In this document: positions 6,842-16,956 of the stretch, one piece after another | Position numbering within the stretch: position 1 is the stretch's first letter | Layout of the letters: each line of letters begins with the position of its first letter | Source: JAFGNB01 sp050304135 | Lineage (GTDB): Bacteria; Fibrobacterota; Chitinivibrionia; Chitinivibrionales; Chitinispirillaceae | Direction: 5' to 3' | DNA: 64,000 nt | NCBI GenBank assembly: GCA_050304135.1 | Contig: JBNLDC010000009.1 | Span: 1-64,000 of the forward strand | The notes under the pieces: generated by a model | Database searches by the model: none | What the model saw: only the letters and a program-made list of their open reading frames with translations | Told to the model about the DNA's origin: nothing | Position numbers and translations under genes: made by a program

Positions 6842-8944
6842 TCATTTCTCCTCCGACAATCGAGCGATCTCTTTTTTAATCTCGTCACCGGTAAGTTGAG
6901 CCGTTAGTTTCTGATCTTCGGCCCGGCACTGCAGTGCATCCTCCAGATACCGTTTCGCCTTGTTGGCATCGCCCCGCTTTTCCCAGGCACGCGAAAGATA
7001 TATCAGCAGCCGCTTCTGCGAAAGTGCTTTACTGTTTTTTTCCAGCAGTGCTATGCAGTCCTTCTCTTTTCCGGCTTCCGCAAGTATCGCGCTGTACGTG
7101 TCGAGAATATGCAAGTTTCCCGGAGCAAGTGCGTAGGCTTTTTTCGCCATCTCGAGTGCCGGTGAAAGGTCGGATGCTCCGGAGGTCATGATCGTCCATG
7201 CATTGTTGTTGAGCACTACCGCCATCTGGAGACTGTCCTTGAAGAGTGAATCAGCCGCCGGATCTTCGATCATACCGGTATACATATCGGTTGCTTTCTT
7301 GTACTTACCCGACTGAAAGTACATCTCCGCAAGCTGCATTTTCAACAGCGGTTCATTGCGCTCTTTTACCGCTTTTTCGTACGCCTCGATCGCTTTAGTG
7401 GTATCTCCGAGACCCTTCCATGCAGTTGCCTCGATTGCTTTGGTTTTCACCTCAGGGAGCATTGAGGTTCCTATATCATCGAGCACCTTGCGGTACTCCT
7501 TTTTCAGCAGAAGCAACGTGAGTTTGGTGAGTTCAAACCGCTCCTCCTTCGGGTAGGCGCTGCTGAGCTGCCGGGCAATGGCCAGTGCCGAATCGATCTT
7601 CTCTCCCTTGATCGCGAGCAGGAGTCCTTTCCACTTGAGCCCGATGTCGTTACTGTACTGCTGTTCAAGGAGCTTCTGGGCAGCTTCACTTTTTTCGATG
7701 AGATCTTTTTTAAGGGTCAGGTTGCGGAACAGCTCAAGCGACTGCCGGGAAAAAATTCGTTTACTGTGCATGAAGCTGATTGTTTTAAGCGCCTCGTCTT
7801 CATTGCCGGCAAGTGCCATCACCCGTGCCCGCTCGGCAACAATCTGTGGTGACCAGAGCACGACCCCCGGCAGGCGGGAGTAGAGAGCAGCGGCCTCTTT
7901 GTACTTCTTTTTCATCATTGCGGCCCGGGCGGTAAATACGGTGGTAACCGGATCGGGGGGTAGTTGCGCTGCAGCCTCTCTGAGGAGCCGATAGGCTGCG
8001 GTGTCCTTATCAAGAAACGACTTAATAGCCGTAAAGATATTTTTACCCTTCTCTTTAAGAACGGTATCGGCAGGAATATTCTCAAATAGAAAATCGAGTC
8101 CCTTCTTGCGACCGGTCACCAGTGCCTGGTAGATCCGCAGGGTATGCAGACGGTTGTCGATAACCGCTTTAGTGGTCGCGGCTCCCGGGCCCGATGGACG
8201 GGCCAGCAACGGTTCGGCCTCTTTGCCTCGTCCATTGAAGATTAGGTAGGTTGCCTGCTCTATTCTAAGCCGGTCATTGTAATTGTTACTTGCCGCAACC
8301 TCGGCGAAAAGCCGGTCGGCATCGTTGTACTTGTACTGCATCGCAAGGAGCGATGCCAGCAAACTGTATCCTTCGGCATCAAGTTTTTTTGCATCTTTAC
8401 AGGAATAAAGAAACTTTTCAGCTTCGACAACCTTTCCCTGTTTCACCAGCGTTTGCGCTATTTTGGGGCACAGGAAACTTTTTCCGGTCTTTTCAAATTC
8501 ACCATTCCAGAGATCATACGCCTTTGCGTATTCTCCGAATGAGAAATACAGCTCCGCCTTGAAATTATCCGTTGCAACACTGTCGGGCAGTTCACTGAAC
8601 AGCGACAGCGCGTATTCAAGCTTCTTCGCTTTGTCAACATGAAACGACAGCTTCACCAGCATCGAAAATACGACAGCGTTTTTCTGCCCCTTCTCCCAGG
8701 CGAACTTTGTGTACATGAAGGCTGAATTCTGATCCGGCGCCGTCTGCGCGGCGGCAAAATAATACCGGGCACTGTCGGGTGCCTGTTTCGCAGCTTTTTT
8801 AAAGGATTTGAATGCCTGCTTCACCTTACCGGCCTGAGCCAGTTTGACGCCGTTTTCGTACGACTCACGGGCAGATCCGCCGATACCGCAAAAGGTGAAA
8901 AGCAGCAGCACTCCTGCAACGAACCATTTACCATACTGTTTCAT
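6842..8944 (-). CDS. Secreted or periplasmic TPR-repeat protein
   Basis: The ATG at 8944 has GGAGG about ten bases upstream; an ATG 12 codons earlier has none, so the 700-residue form is preferred. It opens with a Sec signal peptide (MKQYGKWFVAGVLLLFTF...) likely cleaved after GGSA. The rest is tetratricopeptide-like helical pairs almost throughout, for example YENGVKLAQAGKVKQAFKSF near the N-terminus, KAIEAYEKAVKERNEPLLKMQ near 515 and PALEMAKKAYALAPGNLHIL near 600. TPR arrays are protein-binding scaffolds. Exosortase loci often encode a TPR protein (PrsT), but this one lacks a canonical lipobox and I cannot claim orthology; the evidence is only position beside a PrsK-type kinase. Confidence 0.85.
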   Translation of the reverse strand: MKQYGKWFVAGVLLLFTFCGIGGSARESYENGVKLAQAGKVKQAFKSFKKAAKQAPDSARYYFAAAQTAPDQNSAFMYTKFAWEKGQKNAVVFSMLVKLSFHVDKAKKLEYALSLFSELPDSVATDNFKAELYFSFGEYAKAYDLWNGEFEKTGKSFLCPKIAQTLVKQGKVVEAEKFLYSCKDAKKLDAEGYSLLASLLAMQYKYNDADRLFAEVAASNNYNDRLRIEQATYLIFNGRGKEAEPLLARPSGPGAATTKAVIDNRLHTLRIYQALVTGRKKGLDFLFENIPADTVLKEKGKNIFTAIKSFLDKDTAAYRLLREAAAQLPPDPVTTVFTARAAMMKKKYKEAAALYSRLPGVVLWSPQIVAERARVMALAGNEDEALKTISFMHSKRIFSRQSLELFRNLTLKKDLIEKSEAAQKLLEQQYSNDIGLKWKGLLLAIKGEKIDSALAIARQLSSAYPKEERFELTKLTLLLLKKEYRKVLDDIGTSMLPEVKTKAIEATAWKGLGDTTKAIEAYEKAVKERNEPLLKMQLAEMYFQSGKYKKATDMYTGMIEDPAADSLFKDSLQMAVVLNNNAWTIMTSGASDLSPALEMAKKAYALAPGNLHILDTYSAILAEAGKEKDCIALLEKNSKALSQKRLLIYLSRAWEKRGDANKAKRYLEDALQCRAEDQKLTAQLTGDEIKKEIARLSEEK

Positions 8945-9489
8945 AAGAAAAAGACCTCCGGCTTGATGGGGGGATATCATTTCATAGGTTAAATAACATG
9001 TACATTTATAATGTTCACTAAAAACTGAAAATACTCCCTATGGCAAACGGTAGCAAGTAATCAATCTGCTATATTGTTCTTGTTTAAAAGAAATGAAATA
9101 AGTCGATGTCATTCCCGCGACAAGTGGTGAGTATATCAAACCAAGGCGGGAGCATGGAGCTCATCGACAAGCACAGGGTAAACTCCGCGTAATAGCCTGC
9201 AAAACGATACAGCACCATAATCAACACTGGGATGAATAGCGTGACAATCCAGTCATTTCGACCGTTTTTACTCTGGATTCCCGATAAAAACGGTACGATT
9301 TTTATCCTAAAGAAGTAGAATTTGGCTCGGAATCTTCTTTTTCCGGTTTGTTTCGAAAGGTCCAACGCCCTGATGCACCTGACTGTAAGGACGTTCAATT
9401 GAACGTCCCTACGATTCGGTACGTAATTTGCCGATCGCACACATTATTTTATTCAGACAAATCCCTACTACCAACATGTGGAGTTTCTT
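8945..9489. repeat. Intergenic region made of dispersed palindromic repeats
   Basis: No convincing gene. It holds fragments of repeat-type sequence: GTCATTCCCGCG near 9106, TGGATTCCCGA between 10-base arms ACCGTTTTTA (9261-9270) and TAAAAACGGT (9285-9294), and the palindrome at 9385-9412. A 118-codon minus-strand frame here has the low-complexity look of translated repeats and no ribosome binding site. The promoter of the TPR gene should lie near 8960-9050. Confidence 0.55.
9385..9412. repeat. Near-perfect 28-base palindrome
   Basis: The core GGACGTTCAATTGAACGTCC is a perfect 20-base palindrome, extended on each side to GTA/TAC with one mismatched pair. It lies about 78 bases upstream of the KAP-like gene. 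It may be a REP-like dispersed repeat or an operator for a dimeric regulator. Confidence 0.8.
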
Positions 9490-10821
9490 ATGCGTCCTCC
9501 GTTTTCGCTTTACAAATCAGCTGTCGACGGTTTCGTTACCGACGATTTCATTGAACGGATTGTTGCAGGTATCAACAGAAAAGAACAGTTTTCCACCTGC
9601 ACCGCACTGTTCTCGCCGGTCGACACCCCGCGGGAGGCAATGCTCAACCGGTGCCGTGAACATTCCGACAGAAATCTGGAAAAGAGCGACCTGCGGCGCC
9701 TCTGCTGGCTGCCGCCGCTGCGGTGCCGTGAGATGTTCACCATCGGTAATCTCAGCCTCGCCCTGCTCTGGCATATCTACCGGTCACTCCCGCCGCAGGT
9801 GCTTGCCGATGAAAAAGTGATGTATAAACTGGGAAAAATCAGCGTCACACTCCCAACCCTGACCGACAAGCTTCCCCGGACCGGAAGCACCCTGGGGCTG
9901 GAAAAATCGCGACATGTCTCGATCACCGCCAAGGCATTTCCTCCCGATAAAAAATCCTCGGTCTCCTCCATTTTTTCCGCCTGTGAGCAGATTAATGATC
10001 TTTCCGAAACGTTCCGCAGCCTGGGTAATCAGATTGCTCAGGCGGGAAATTTCGATGCTCTGGTGGTACCGATTTCCGATATTGATCTCTGCCTGCCTGA
10101 ACAGGCGGTCTCACTGCTTTTTGCCATCAAAAACTTTATGTGCTCCGATACGATATCCATGGTAATAGCAGCAGATCCGGAGATTCTTTCAAATTTTCTT
10201 ATTTCAATATATGATAACTCATTAACCGCAAAACAGGGTTCGGTAACCCTTACCACACTGTTTGATGATCGGGTCTATCTGCCAACACCAAATCTTGAAA
10301 AAATGTTGGAAGTTATTGATAACAATCTTACTACAAAACAGATTACCCGAATAATCAATCAAATTGCTACTAGCGGAATTTTGAGCAGAATGACCACACC
10401 AACCATGATTCACCGAGGTTTCAATCGATATAAGTATTTTATTGATAATTTGTTACATAATATATCGCCGAAGGAGCATACTGTTGGACTGCTGCTGTTC
10501 CTTTTTGGAATCATCGATCCGGAAACAATGCAAACGCTGGCGATATTACCCGATCTTCAACAACTTATCAACACGATACGAACAAACTTCACCCTGCAGC
10601 CGTCAGTTGATACAGGTGAAATCAGTATTGAAGAACCGGAGGAGAAAACGGTTCCGGAGATAACCGAACATGCTGATAGTACTGAATATTTCCCCGAACG
10701 GTACCGGTCACTCATGGTGAAAAACAGTAATTTGCTGACGAACGTGCTTTTAGCACTTCCTCCGGCAGTTTCAGATTCTGCGATTTCACGATGGATTGTT
10801 GATGCGGCACCGTTTACATGA
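9490..10821 (+). CDS. Degenerate KAP-type P-loop NTPase-like protein
   Basis: The ATG at 9490 is preceded by TGGAG with six bases between; a GTG at 9478 overlaps that site and is unlikely to be used. The 443-residue product has around residues 188-235 the sequence LVVPISDIDLCLPEQAVSLL and then LFAIKNF..SMVIAADPEIL, which matches the Walker B to sensor-1 stretch of KAP-family NTPases (usually IDDLDRC). The catalytic Asp pair is reduced to S-D and I find no Walker A (GxxGxGKT) upstream, so ATP hydrolysis is doubtful. The C-terminal half is helical, with a Glu/Pro-rich linker near residue 380. No membrane helices are obvious, whereas many KAP proteins have them. Function unknown; it stands alone on the plus strand. 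Confidence 0.7.
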   Translation: MRPPFSLYKSAVDGFVTDDFIERIVAGINRKEQFSTCTALFSPVDTPREAMLNRCREHSDRNLEKSDLRRLCWLPPLRCREMFTIGNLSLALLWHIYRSLPPQVLADEKVMYKLGKISVTLPTLTDKLPRTGSTLGLEKSRHVSITAKAFPPDKKSSVSSIFSACEQINDLSETFRSLGNQIAQAGNFDALVVPISDIDLCLPEQAVSLLFAIKNFMCSDTISMVIAADPEILSNFLISIYDNSLTAKQGSVTLTTLFDDRVYLPTPNLEKMLEVIDNNLTTKQITRIINQIATSGILSRMTTPTMIHRGFNRYKYFIDNLLHNISPKEHTVGLLLFLFGIIDPETMQTLAILPDLQQLINTIRTNFTLQPSVDTGEISIEEPEEKTVPEITEHADSTEYFPERYRSLMVKNSNLLTNVLLALPPAVSDSAISRWIVDAAPFT

Positions 10822-10955
10822 AAGCGCTGATTGTTTAAGCGTTCCCTCAGTATAACTCTGTTTCAACATCCCCTCTCAGGGCACAGCTTCACTTCAACCC
10901 ATGCAATAATCTGGTAAAGCACTGAATTACTATAAATTACGCATTCAATCCATTA

Positions 10956-13900
10956 TTACCTGCCACTGCGAACACCTATCATAATCGGCTTGTTTTTCAA
11001 TTGGTTATAGTATAAAAACATAACGTAGGTACCATTACCAACAATCCGCCCTTTCCGGTTGGTTCCATCCCACTCCAGTCCGAAATGCGGATTACCGACT
11101 CCAGTAATCGGCTGCAATAGCCTCACGGCAATCTGATTTCCCACTTTATCATAGATAACCGCCCGAATCGATATGGAATCGAGCGCCACCGGAATTCGTG
11201 AAACCGGTGTCATTTTCAGTTTGAACTGCTCAGCCGCCATCGGATTAAACGGTACCGGCCCGAAGGTGAACCGGAACATATCAAAGGTAAGACCTGGTAT
11301 CCCCACCGTCACTGCAACCCGACGGTTCAGCGGAGAAGTCTGACTGTTCCCCTTGAAATCGGTTACCATCGCTTCCGGCTGCAACCAGATACTGTCTCCC
11401 GCCTGCGGATAGGAAACCCCTTCCGCTCTTCCATAGAAGAGATACTCGCGCTGGTTGATCAGCCGCATACCGCTAACTCTGAAGGTATACTCCTGACCGG
11501 TAGAACCGCTGCGCAGATTGAATGCTGTGATCGGAGTTGACGGATCAATGAGAACCGTTTCCGAAAAAAGTATCCGCAAGGTATCAACTACTCCCGAGAG
11601 GGTATCGCCGTTGAACAGATTGAAACGGGCAGTGGCGATTACCGGTGCAGCGCTGTCGGATGCGGGGGCATACACCGTATCTGCGGAATACTCCGGGTGC
11701 AGTACGTAACAATCCATGGTCCCCGCAGTTATGATCTCCGTTCCGGTGACCGACTCATCAACTGCTACAGTAACACCGTTTGCCGCTCCTGCAGCAGCAA
11801 TCCGGTCACTCTGTACCGTAACACGCAGATAATCATTCCATCTGAACAGGGCCACCATCCCCTCAGATGTAACCGGTTTGTTGAATAGAAGAGTCACCCG
11901 GTCAACAACGCCGTTGTAATCGGTATCATGATACCAGGCTGAGGTGATCTGCGGTGGAATCGCCCTGATGATAATCGGCACCCCGCGGTTGTTGCTATGG
12001 GGAAGATTGCCTGAAATATCGGTCAGTTTTGATGCACTGTTGAGCCTCAGGGAATCTCCGGCGGTAAATTGAAGGTCTCCCGCATCAACAATAACCGTGA
12101 AGGTGCCGGATTGTTCACTCATCAACCCGATAATCTGCAGCGGGATATCACTTCCCCCTCTGCGCAGCAGCAGCGCTGTTCCTTCAAGAAATTCCGCTTT
12201 GATCCGCTCCGAAAAAGTAAACGTCAGGGTATCGTACCCGGAACCCAACCGTTCCATTGCGATCGCCTGACCGGTAAGTACCGGACCGATACTGTCGTTG
12301 AGTTGAAATGGTGATGTCCGTACCAGTCCGCCGCTGGTAAGATAGGAGGTTCCTGAACCGGTCAGCGATGATGCAAATCCGGTCACTCCGTTTGCAAGCG
12401 GTGTCGCAAATACCGCAGACATCGCGGTACCCGAAAAAGAGAGGGTCGCTGTTGACGGCTTTGCGGTTACTACTGTTGCGGCAGTGGGGAAGGCGATGCT
12501 GATCGAATCAACCGCCTCCGTTAGAACACTGTTGTACTGGACCGTCAGCAGATCCGCGCTGCCGTCGCCGTTGGTATCCTTGAGCCACCCCAGGTAGGCG
12601 AGGGGATACGATGCCTTACTGTAAAGGTAAACCTCCGACGAATCGGTCTCGTCGGTTGGATCGATATACCATATCCGCACCCGGTCACCGCCGTTCATGG
12701 CAATCTCCTGCGGACCGGTCGACGAGGGCTGACGGTTCGCAACCGAAATCGCCTGCACCGTCTGGAAAATCCCGGTTGAATCACCGGTCTCCCGGCACAC
12801 AACCGCGATTGAATCATCGTTGATCTCATTTTTTATCCAGACAATTACCTGATCCACCGCCTTGGGATCCTGATTACCGTTGCGGTCGGTTACCACCACA
12901 TGGAACTTTGTAGTATCCGGCCGCGCGGTATCACTTATCGGTTGCATCAGCTCATCACGCAGCACCAGCAGTGATGGATACTGTTTCGCCCCCTGAAATT
13001 CGACAAAAAAACTGTGATTGGAAACCGCGCAGCCATAGCACTCCTGACAGGTTGCCGGTGGCCCCGAAAACAGGGTGATGTCAACATTGTTTCTGCCGTT
13101 CTGCACCGGAACCGGAATCGTGAAGTCGTACCGACCGAGGGTTTTATTCCAGGTGAAGAGCGACTGGGGCACCGTCTGCCGGACACCGTTGACCCAGATA
13201 TCGTTGAGCGTACCGTCGGTTGGTTCTACTTTTGCCCACCCCGATACCGGAACCTGTCGGATCGGCCGCTCGTAAAAAACGTAATCAGCGGAGGGATTGG
13301 AAAGGGGGGAGGTGACCTGTGATTCCATTGAATAAAACGTCTTCTTGGTTTTAAGCTCCTCCTGTGAGGGAGAGTACCCCCACACATACTCATTTTTCCG
13401 GTAAATGGTAACATAGTAGTTGATCGGCTGTTGGAAGTAACTGTTATCCACCTCATTTTTCGGCAGTACCGGTACTCCGGGAAAATCCATCGGATCGCCG
13501 TTCGCCTTGCTGTGTGGTCCGAAACTCCAGTCCCTGTCGGTTATCTGATGCTGCGGCGCCTCGTCGAGAAGATCCTGATGCCGGTCCGGTTCCCAACGCA
13601 CAAAAACAACATCAAGCCGGATCCGGGACTGGGATCGCATCTGTACTCCCCAGAGCGGCAGTGCAAAATAATAGGCGTACGTTCCATCGGCGGGATCGTA
13701 GGTATCGGGCATTTTTGTGGGTTTCTGGGTGGCCAGGTTGTCCCAGATCGCCCGGCGAAGATCCCCGGTAATGGTGTCCTGAAATCCGTCGGCACGGTAG
13801 AGCACCATGATATCGATACGGGCGCCCAGATCGTTTTCAAATCCCTCCTGAGCTCTGAAATAGAGCCGGACCTCGAGTGAATCGTACTCTTTGACATCCT

Positions 13901-16610
13901 GATTGACGATATTGACTCCCACCGCCGGCTTGTCCGACCAGGTGTAGCGCAGGGTCCGCACGTCAAAATTGACATGCTCTACGGGTGTGGTGAAGGTGTA
14001 GAGCTGCCCGTTGTTGTCGTCGCGCGAATCGCCGGATGCAACATAAAAATAGTAGGTTGTTTTTTCCTTCAGGTTACCGATCTTTACATAGTGAAATCTG
14101 ACCGGATGCCCCGCAACATCACCACTTTGCACGGTGGTGGGCGGGCGCTCTTCGCCGTAAGTAACCCTGCTGTCAAATTCCCCGTTGGGGGTGTACCAGA
14201 ATATTTCAGCACTGTCGGAGGTGATCTTGCAGACTTTCACATTGGCGATATCCGCATTGGAGGGACAGTTCTGCAGTGTGGTAAAGGTAAAGGGCACAAG
14301 ATTTTTATCTTCGTCGAGATATTTGATGATCGAGTCCCTGCCGAAGAGATCAGCAACCTGCACATCAAAATTGTAGACGGTTCCATTGGTCAGATTCGAC
14401 AGGGTGAACCGGTGAAACACCCCCGTGGTGTCCGACCGCGCTGCCTTATCCGGGGCGAGTCCAGTGCCGTACCGCACGGTTGCCGTCCCGAATCGCGACT
14501 GGCGTACTTCAATGATCGCCTCATCACAGCCGACATACACGATTCTGACGGTGGCGGAGGGCGCCCCGATGGTGTCCTCCTTTGCAAGACCGATCACCGG
14601 CATCAGAATATTGGTGGTGCCGTCGATACCCGTTTCGGAGTAATGGTATTCGACCCATTGTTCCTCGTAAAGATTGGTTCCCGGCATCGGCTTGTACCCG
14701 CCCTGCAGCGCTCCCACGGGAGGTCGGTACGAATAAAAAGCACCGGGAACGTTTTTTCCTTCAGGATTGGCGGCACGGTGGTGCGGATGATTGAAATTCT
14801 TCTCGCCAACACCGTAAATCATGCTGATATCCCATGGATTCACACCTACCATGTAATCAAGCATCCGTACCATAATGGTTTTAATGGTATCTGCTTTCCA
14901 GTCAGTTGTTGCCGGTGTGGTCGGCAACGCCAGCCCCTGAATGCGCTTTGCCACATCGTAGTAGTAATACATATCGGTGATATTGCCCGACTGATAGCGG
15001 TTCCATACCCACTCCATCTGCGTATGCATGGTAAACCACGGAAGGTCATATTTCACCATTGAGGGAACCCATTGAATTCCCTCGGGGAGAGGAATCGATT
15101 GTGCACCGAGACCGACCGACGAGAGATTGGCCATCAGATTGACCATCGTCTGCTCGATAAGGGTAAGACGTTCCTGCTCCGTAAGAGCCAGATTGGTGCA
15201 GAGAGCCTCATCTTCAAGAATCAACCGGTAAAATCCCCAGAGTACATGCGTCTGAACGGAAGCCCAGTCAGTGTTTGCCGTTGTTTTGGTAAATAGCGGA
15301 TCATTCTGGGTGAACCATCCACCCTGAAACAGTTTAGGAAACGTCGGATTCGCTTTCACACCGATGGTTTTATCAAAACAGAGATCATCAAGATACTGTC
15401 GTTCACCGGTAGCCCAGAGCAGTGCAAGACAACCGAACGCCGCATCATCAGCAACGATCGTCGCACCACTGTAGGCGGAAGTATTGGTGGCATCCATCCT
15501 CGGTTTCGTGAACGCATAAATTGCTTTCGCTGCAGTAATGCAGCGATCCGCGTATGCCGCATCGTACGGGCGGATTCGTTTTGAAACAAACGCAAGATTC
15601 GCCGCATATTTACCAAGGTAATCGGTGGTCACCTCATTGCGGGCACATCGCGGAGGACCGCCTTGTGCCGCAGGCATCATATCCTGATTTTCCGGACGCC
15701 CCCACCATGAATGGTCATCACCGCACCCGGGATTTCCGAATCCGCCAATCGAAGTGATCATATTAGCTATCTGCCCCCCGGCCTTGTCGTATGATTGCAG
15801 GATGAAATCCGCCCCGTGCTTAGCTTCGTAAAGAATGTCGGGTATACCATCGGTCACCAGAGTGATACCCTGATCGGCACTGTAGACATCGGCATCACGG
15901 TCGGAAAATACCGCGGCGGCCAGGCCAAGCACCGCAGCCGTATAGCTCATGGTTGCACCCTCCTTGAGGTGGTCACCGCAGTCATGCCACCCGCCGGTTA
16001 CCGCATCCTTCAGGTGACACGGTGGATGAAACCACGACTGTGAATCACCGCAGCGGTTGACACCGTAGAATTTAAGGAGTGCATCACGCACCCAGCTGTA
16101 TACCCGCTCATCAATGACAAACGGATGTGACGTTGCGTTTCCCACAACGATACGGTAGGTACCCGGGGGAAGATCGGGAATGATCCCTTCCGAAAGCGGT
16201 CCGGAGTATTCCGGGCTTTCGATGATATAGCGGGTATCCCCGCCGTAAACCAGCTGAGCATTATTCGATGCCCTGATTTCAAGCTTACCGGAGGTTGAAA
16301 GACCAATGGAACGTAAGGTTCCGTTCCCGACCGTTGTTCCGGCCTTATTGATTATCGTGAATGTTGAAGCGGAACCGAGAAAATAGAAATACTTGGTATC
16401 CTGTGGCCGATACCCCGCCTGATTAAGCCGAATCGGTGAAAAGATCAGATTGAGTGTATCACGCGGCAACTGGTCCATGGTATCCGGGAGCGGATTGGCA
16501 ATCGGTGCATACGGAAGTGGATCGGTAGAGAGCTGTGCCGAAACCGTTAACGATAGTATACCGATGATTATACACAGATACGATATCCTGCCTGCGGGAT
16601 GATTCGTCAT
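10956..16610 (-). CDS. Giant modular glycoside hydrolase family 9 (endoglucanase-type)
   Basis: 1884 residues with a Sec signal peptide (cleavage near VSA, 25). Residues about 58-165 are the CelD-type N-terminal Ig domain (IRLNQAGYRP). About 170-680 is a GH9 catalytic domain: GGWHDCGDHLK with the paired Asp210/Asp213, HPHHRAANP near 615, and a Glu in YHYSETGIDG as the probable acid. Two fibronectin III-like modules follow (about 685-890), then beta-rich modules and several repeats of the form YHDTDYNGVVDRVTLLFNKPV. The end (FGLEWDGTNRKGRIVGNGTY) is FlgD-like, as on surface proteins of Fibrobacter-type bacteria and possibly a type IX-like secretion signal. AGGA precedes the ATG. Predicted to cleave beta-1,4-glucans outside the cell; exact substrate not determinable. 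Monocistronic. Confidence 0.9.
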   Translation of the reverse strand: MTNHPAGRISYLCIIIGILSLTVSAQLSTDPLPYAPIANPLPDTMDQLPRDTLNLIFSPIRLNQAGYRPQDTKYFYFLGSASTFTIINKAGTTVGNGTLRSIGLSTSGKLEIRASNNAQLVYGGDTRYIIESPEYSGPLSEGIIPDLPPGTYRIVVGNATSHPFVIDERVYSWVRDALLKFYGVNRCGDSQSWFHPPCHLKDAVTGGWHDCGDHLKEGATMSYTAAVLGLAAAVFSDRDADVYSADQGITLVTDGIPDILYEAKHGADFILQSYDKAGGQIANMITSIGGFGNPGCGDDHSWWGRPENQDMMPAAQGGPPRCARNEVTTDYLGKYAANLAFVSKRIRPYDAAYADRCITAAKAIYAFTKPRMDATNTSAYSGATIVADDAAFGCLALLWATGERQYLDDLCFDKTIGVKANPTFPKLFQGGWFTQNDPLFTKTTANTDWASVQTHVLWGFYRLILEDEALCTNLALTEQERLTLIEQTMVNLMANLSSVGLGAQSIPLPEGIQWVPSMVKYDLPWFTMHTQMEWVWNRYQSGNITDMYYYYDVAKRIQGLALPTTPATTDWKADTIKTIMVRMLDYMVGVNPWDISMIYGVGEKNFNHPHHRAANPEGKNVPGAFYSYRPPVGALQGGYKPMPGTNLYEEQWVEYHYSETGIDGTTNILMPVIGLAKEDTIGAPSATVRIVYVGCDEAIIEVRQSRFGTATVRYGTGLAPDKAARSDTTGVFHRFTLSNLTNGTVYNFDVQVADLFGRDSIIKYLDEDKNLVPFTFTTLQNCPSNADIANVKVCKITSDSAEIFWYTPNGEFDSRVTYGEERPPTTVQSGDVAGHPVRFHYVKIGNLKEKTTYYFYVASGDSRDDNNGQLYTFTTPVEHVNFDVRTLRYTWSDKPAVGVNIVNQDVKEYDSLEVRLYFRAQEGFENDLGARIDIMVLYRADGFQDTITGDLRRAIWDNLATQKPTKMPDTYDPADGTYAYYFALPLWGVQMRSQSRIRLDVVFVRWEPDRHQDLLDEAPQHQITDRDWSFGPHSKANGDPMDFPGVPVLPKNEVDNSYFQQPINYYVTIYRKNEYVWGYSPSQEELKTKKTFYSMESQVTSPLSNPSADYVFYERPIRQVPVSGWAKVEPTDGTLNDIWVNGVRQTVPQSLFTWNKTLGRYDFTIPVPVQNGRNNVDITLFSGPPATCQECYGCAVSNHSFFVEFQGAKQYPSLLVLRDELMQPISDTARPDTTKFHVVVTDRNGNQDPKAVDQVIVWIKNEINDDSIAVVCRETGDSTGIFQTVQAISVANRQPSSTGPQEIAMNGGDRVRIWYIDPTDETDSSEVYLYSKASYPLAYLGWLKDTNGDGSADLLTVQYNSVLTEAVDSISIAFPTAATVVTAKPSTATLSFSGTAMSAVFATPLANGVTGFASSLTGSGTSYLTSGGLVRTSPFQLNDSIGPVLTGQAIAMERLGSGYDTLTFTFSERIKAEFLEGTALLLRRGGSDIPLQIIGLMSEQSGTFTVIVDAGDLQFTAGDSLRLNSASKLTDISGNLPHSNNRGVPIIIRAIPPQITSAWYHDTDYNGVVDRVTLLFNKPVTSEGMVALFRWNDYLRVTVQSDRIAAAGAANGVTVAVDESVTGTEIITAGTMDCYVLHPEYSADTVYAPASDSAAPVIATARFNLFNGDTLSGVVDTLRILFSETVLIDPSTPITAFNLRSGSTGQEYTFRVSGMRLINQREYLFYGRAEGVSYPQAGDSIWLQPEAMVTDFKGNSQTSPLNRRVAVTVGIPGLTFDMFRFTFGPVPFNPMAAEQFKLKMTPVSRIPVALDSISIRAVIYDKVGNQIAVRLLQPITGVGNPHFGLEWDGTNRKGRIVGNGTYVMFLYYNQLKNKPIMIGVRSGR

Positions 16611-16652
16611 GGTGAGTCCTGCCTTCGGGCAAAAAATTGATTATCTATTACT

Positions 16653-16674
16653 TTATTCTACTTTGGTAGAATAA
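16653..16674. promoter_or_regulatory. Inverted repeat upstream of the GH9 gene
   Basis: TTATTCTAC and GTAGAATAA form perfect 9-base arms around TTTG, 43-64 bases upstream of the GH9 start. The symmetry suits an operator for a dimeric regulator or a hairpin in the 5' leader. No poly-U follows on the GH9 strand. Confidence 0.45.
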
Positions 16675-16956
16675 GAAAAAACAGTAGCTATACATTGTAC
16701 CTGATTAGAACTATAACATATTAAAAGATAAACAAATAACACGTTTTTTCCGGAATACACATCCGACCAGTTTTTGAAAATTAATTAAAAGCGTCCAAAT
16801 CAGAATGGAAGCACTACCGAAAAACAGCGAATCTGACAAAGTGCTTATAATAGGGGGTACTATATTAGTACAAACCACGGGATATGATGTTCATTACTGC
16901 CGGCAGCGGAAAAAAACATTATTTCCGTTTACCGGTCACTAATATGGTGCAATGCC
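16675..16956. other. Intergenic stretch, probably the GH9 promoter region
   Basis: An AT-rich gap between the GH9 leader and the terminator of the coiled-coil gene. I see no gene, RNA or strong promoter hexamers in it. Confidence 0.4.

Noticed and set aside
9084..9440. A 118-codon minus-strand frame in the gap after the TPR gene
   Set aside because: It translates dispersed palindromic repeats (DVQLNVLTVR-type text) and lacks a binding site.
13974..15062. A 362-codon plus-strand frame opposite the GH9 gene
   Set aside because: It lies wholly inside the GH9 catalytic and Fn3 coding region, has no family resemblance and no ribosome binding site; long antisense frames are common opposite GC-moderate genes.
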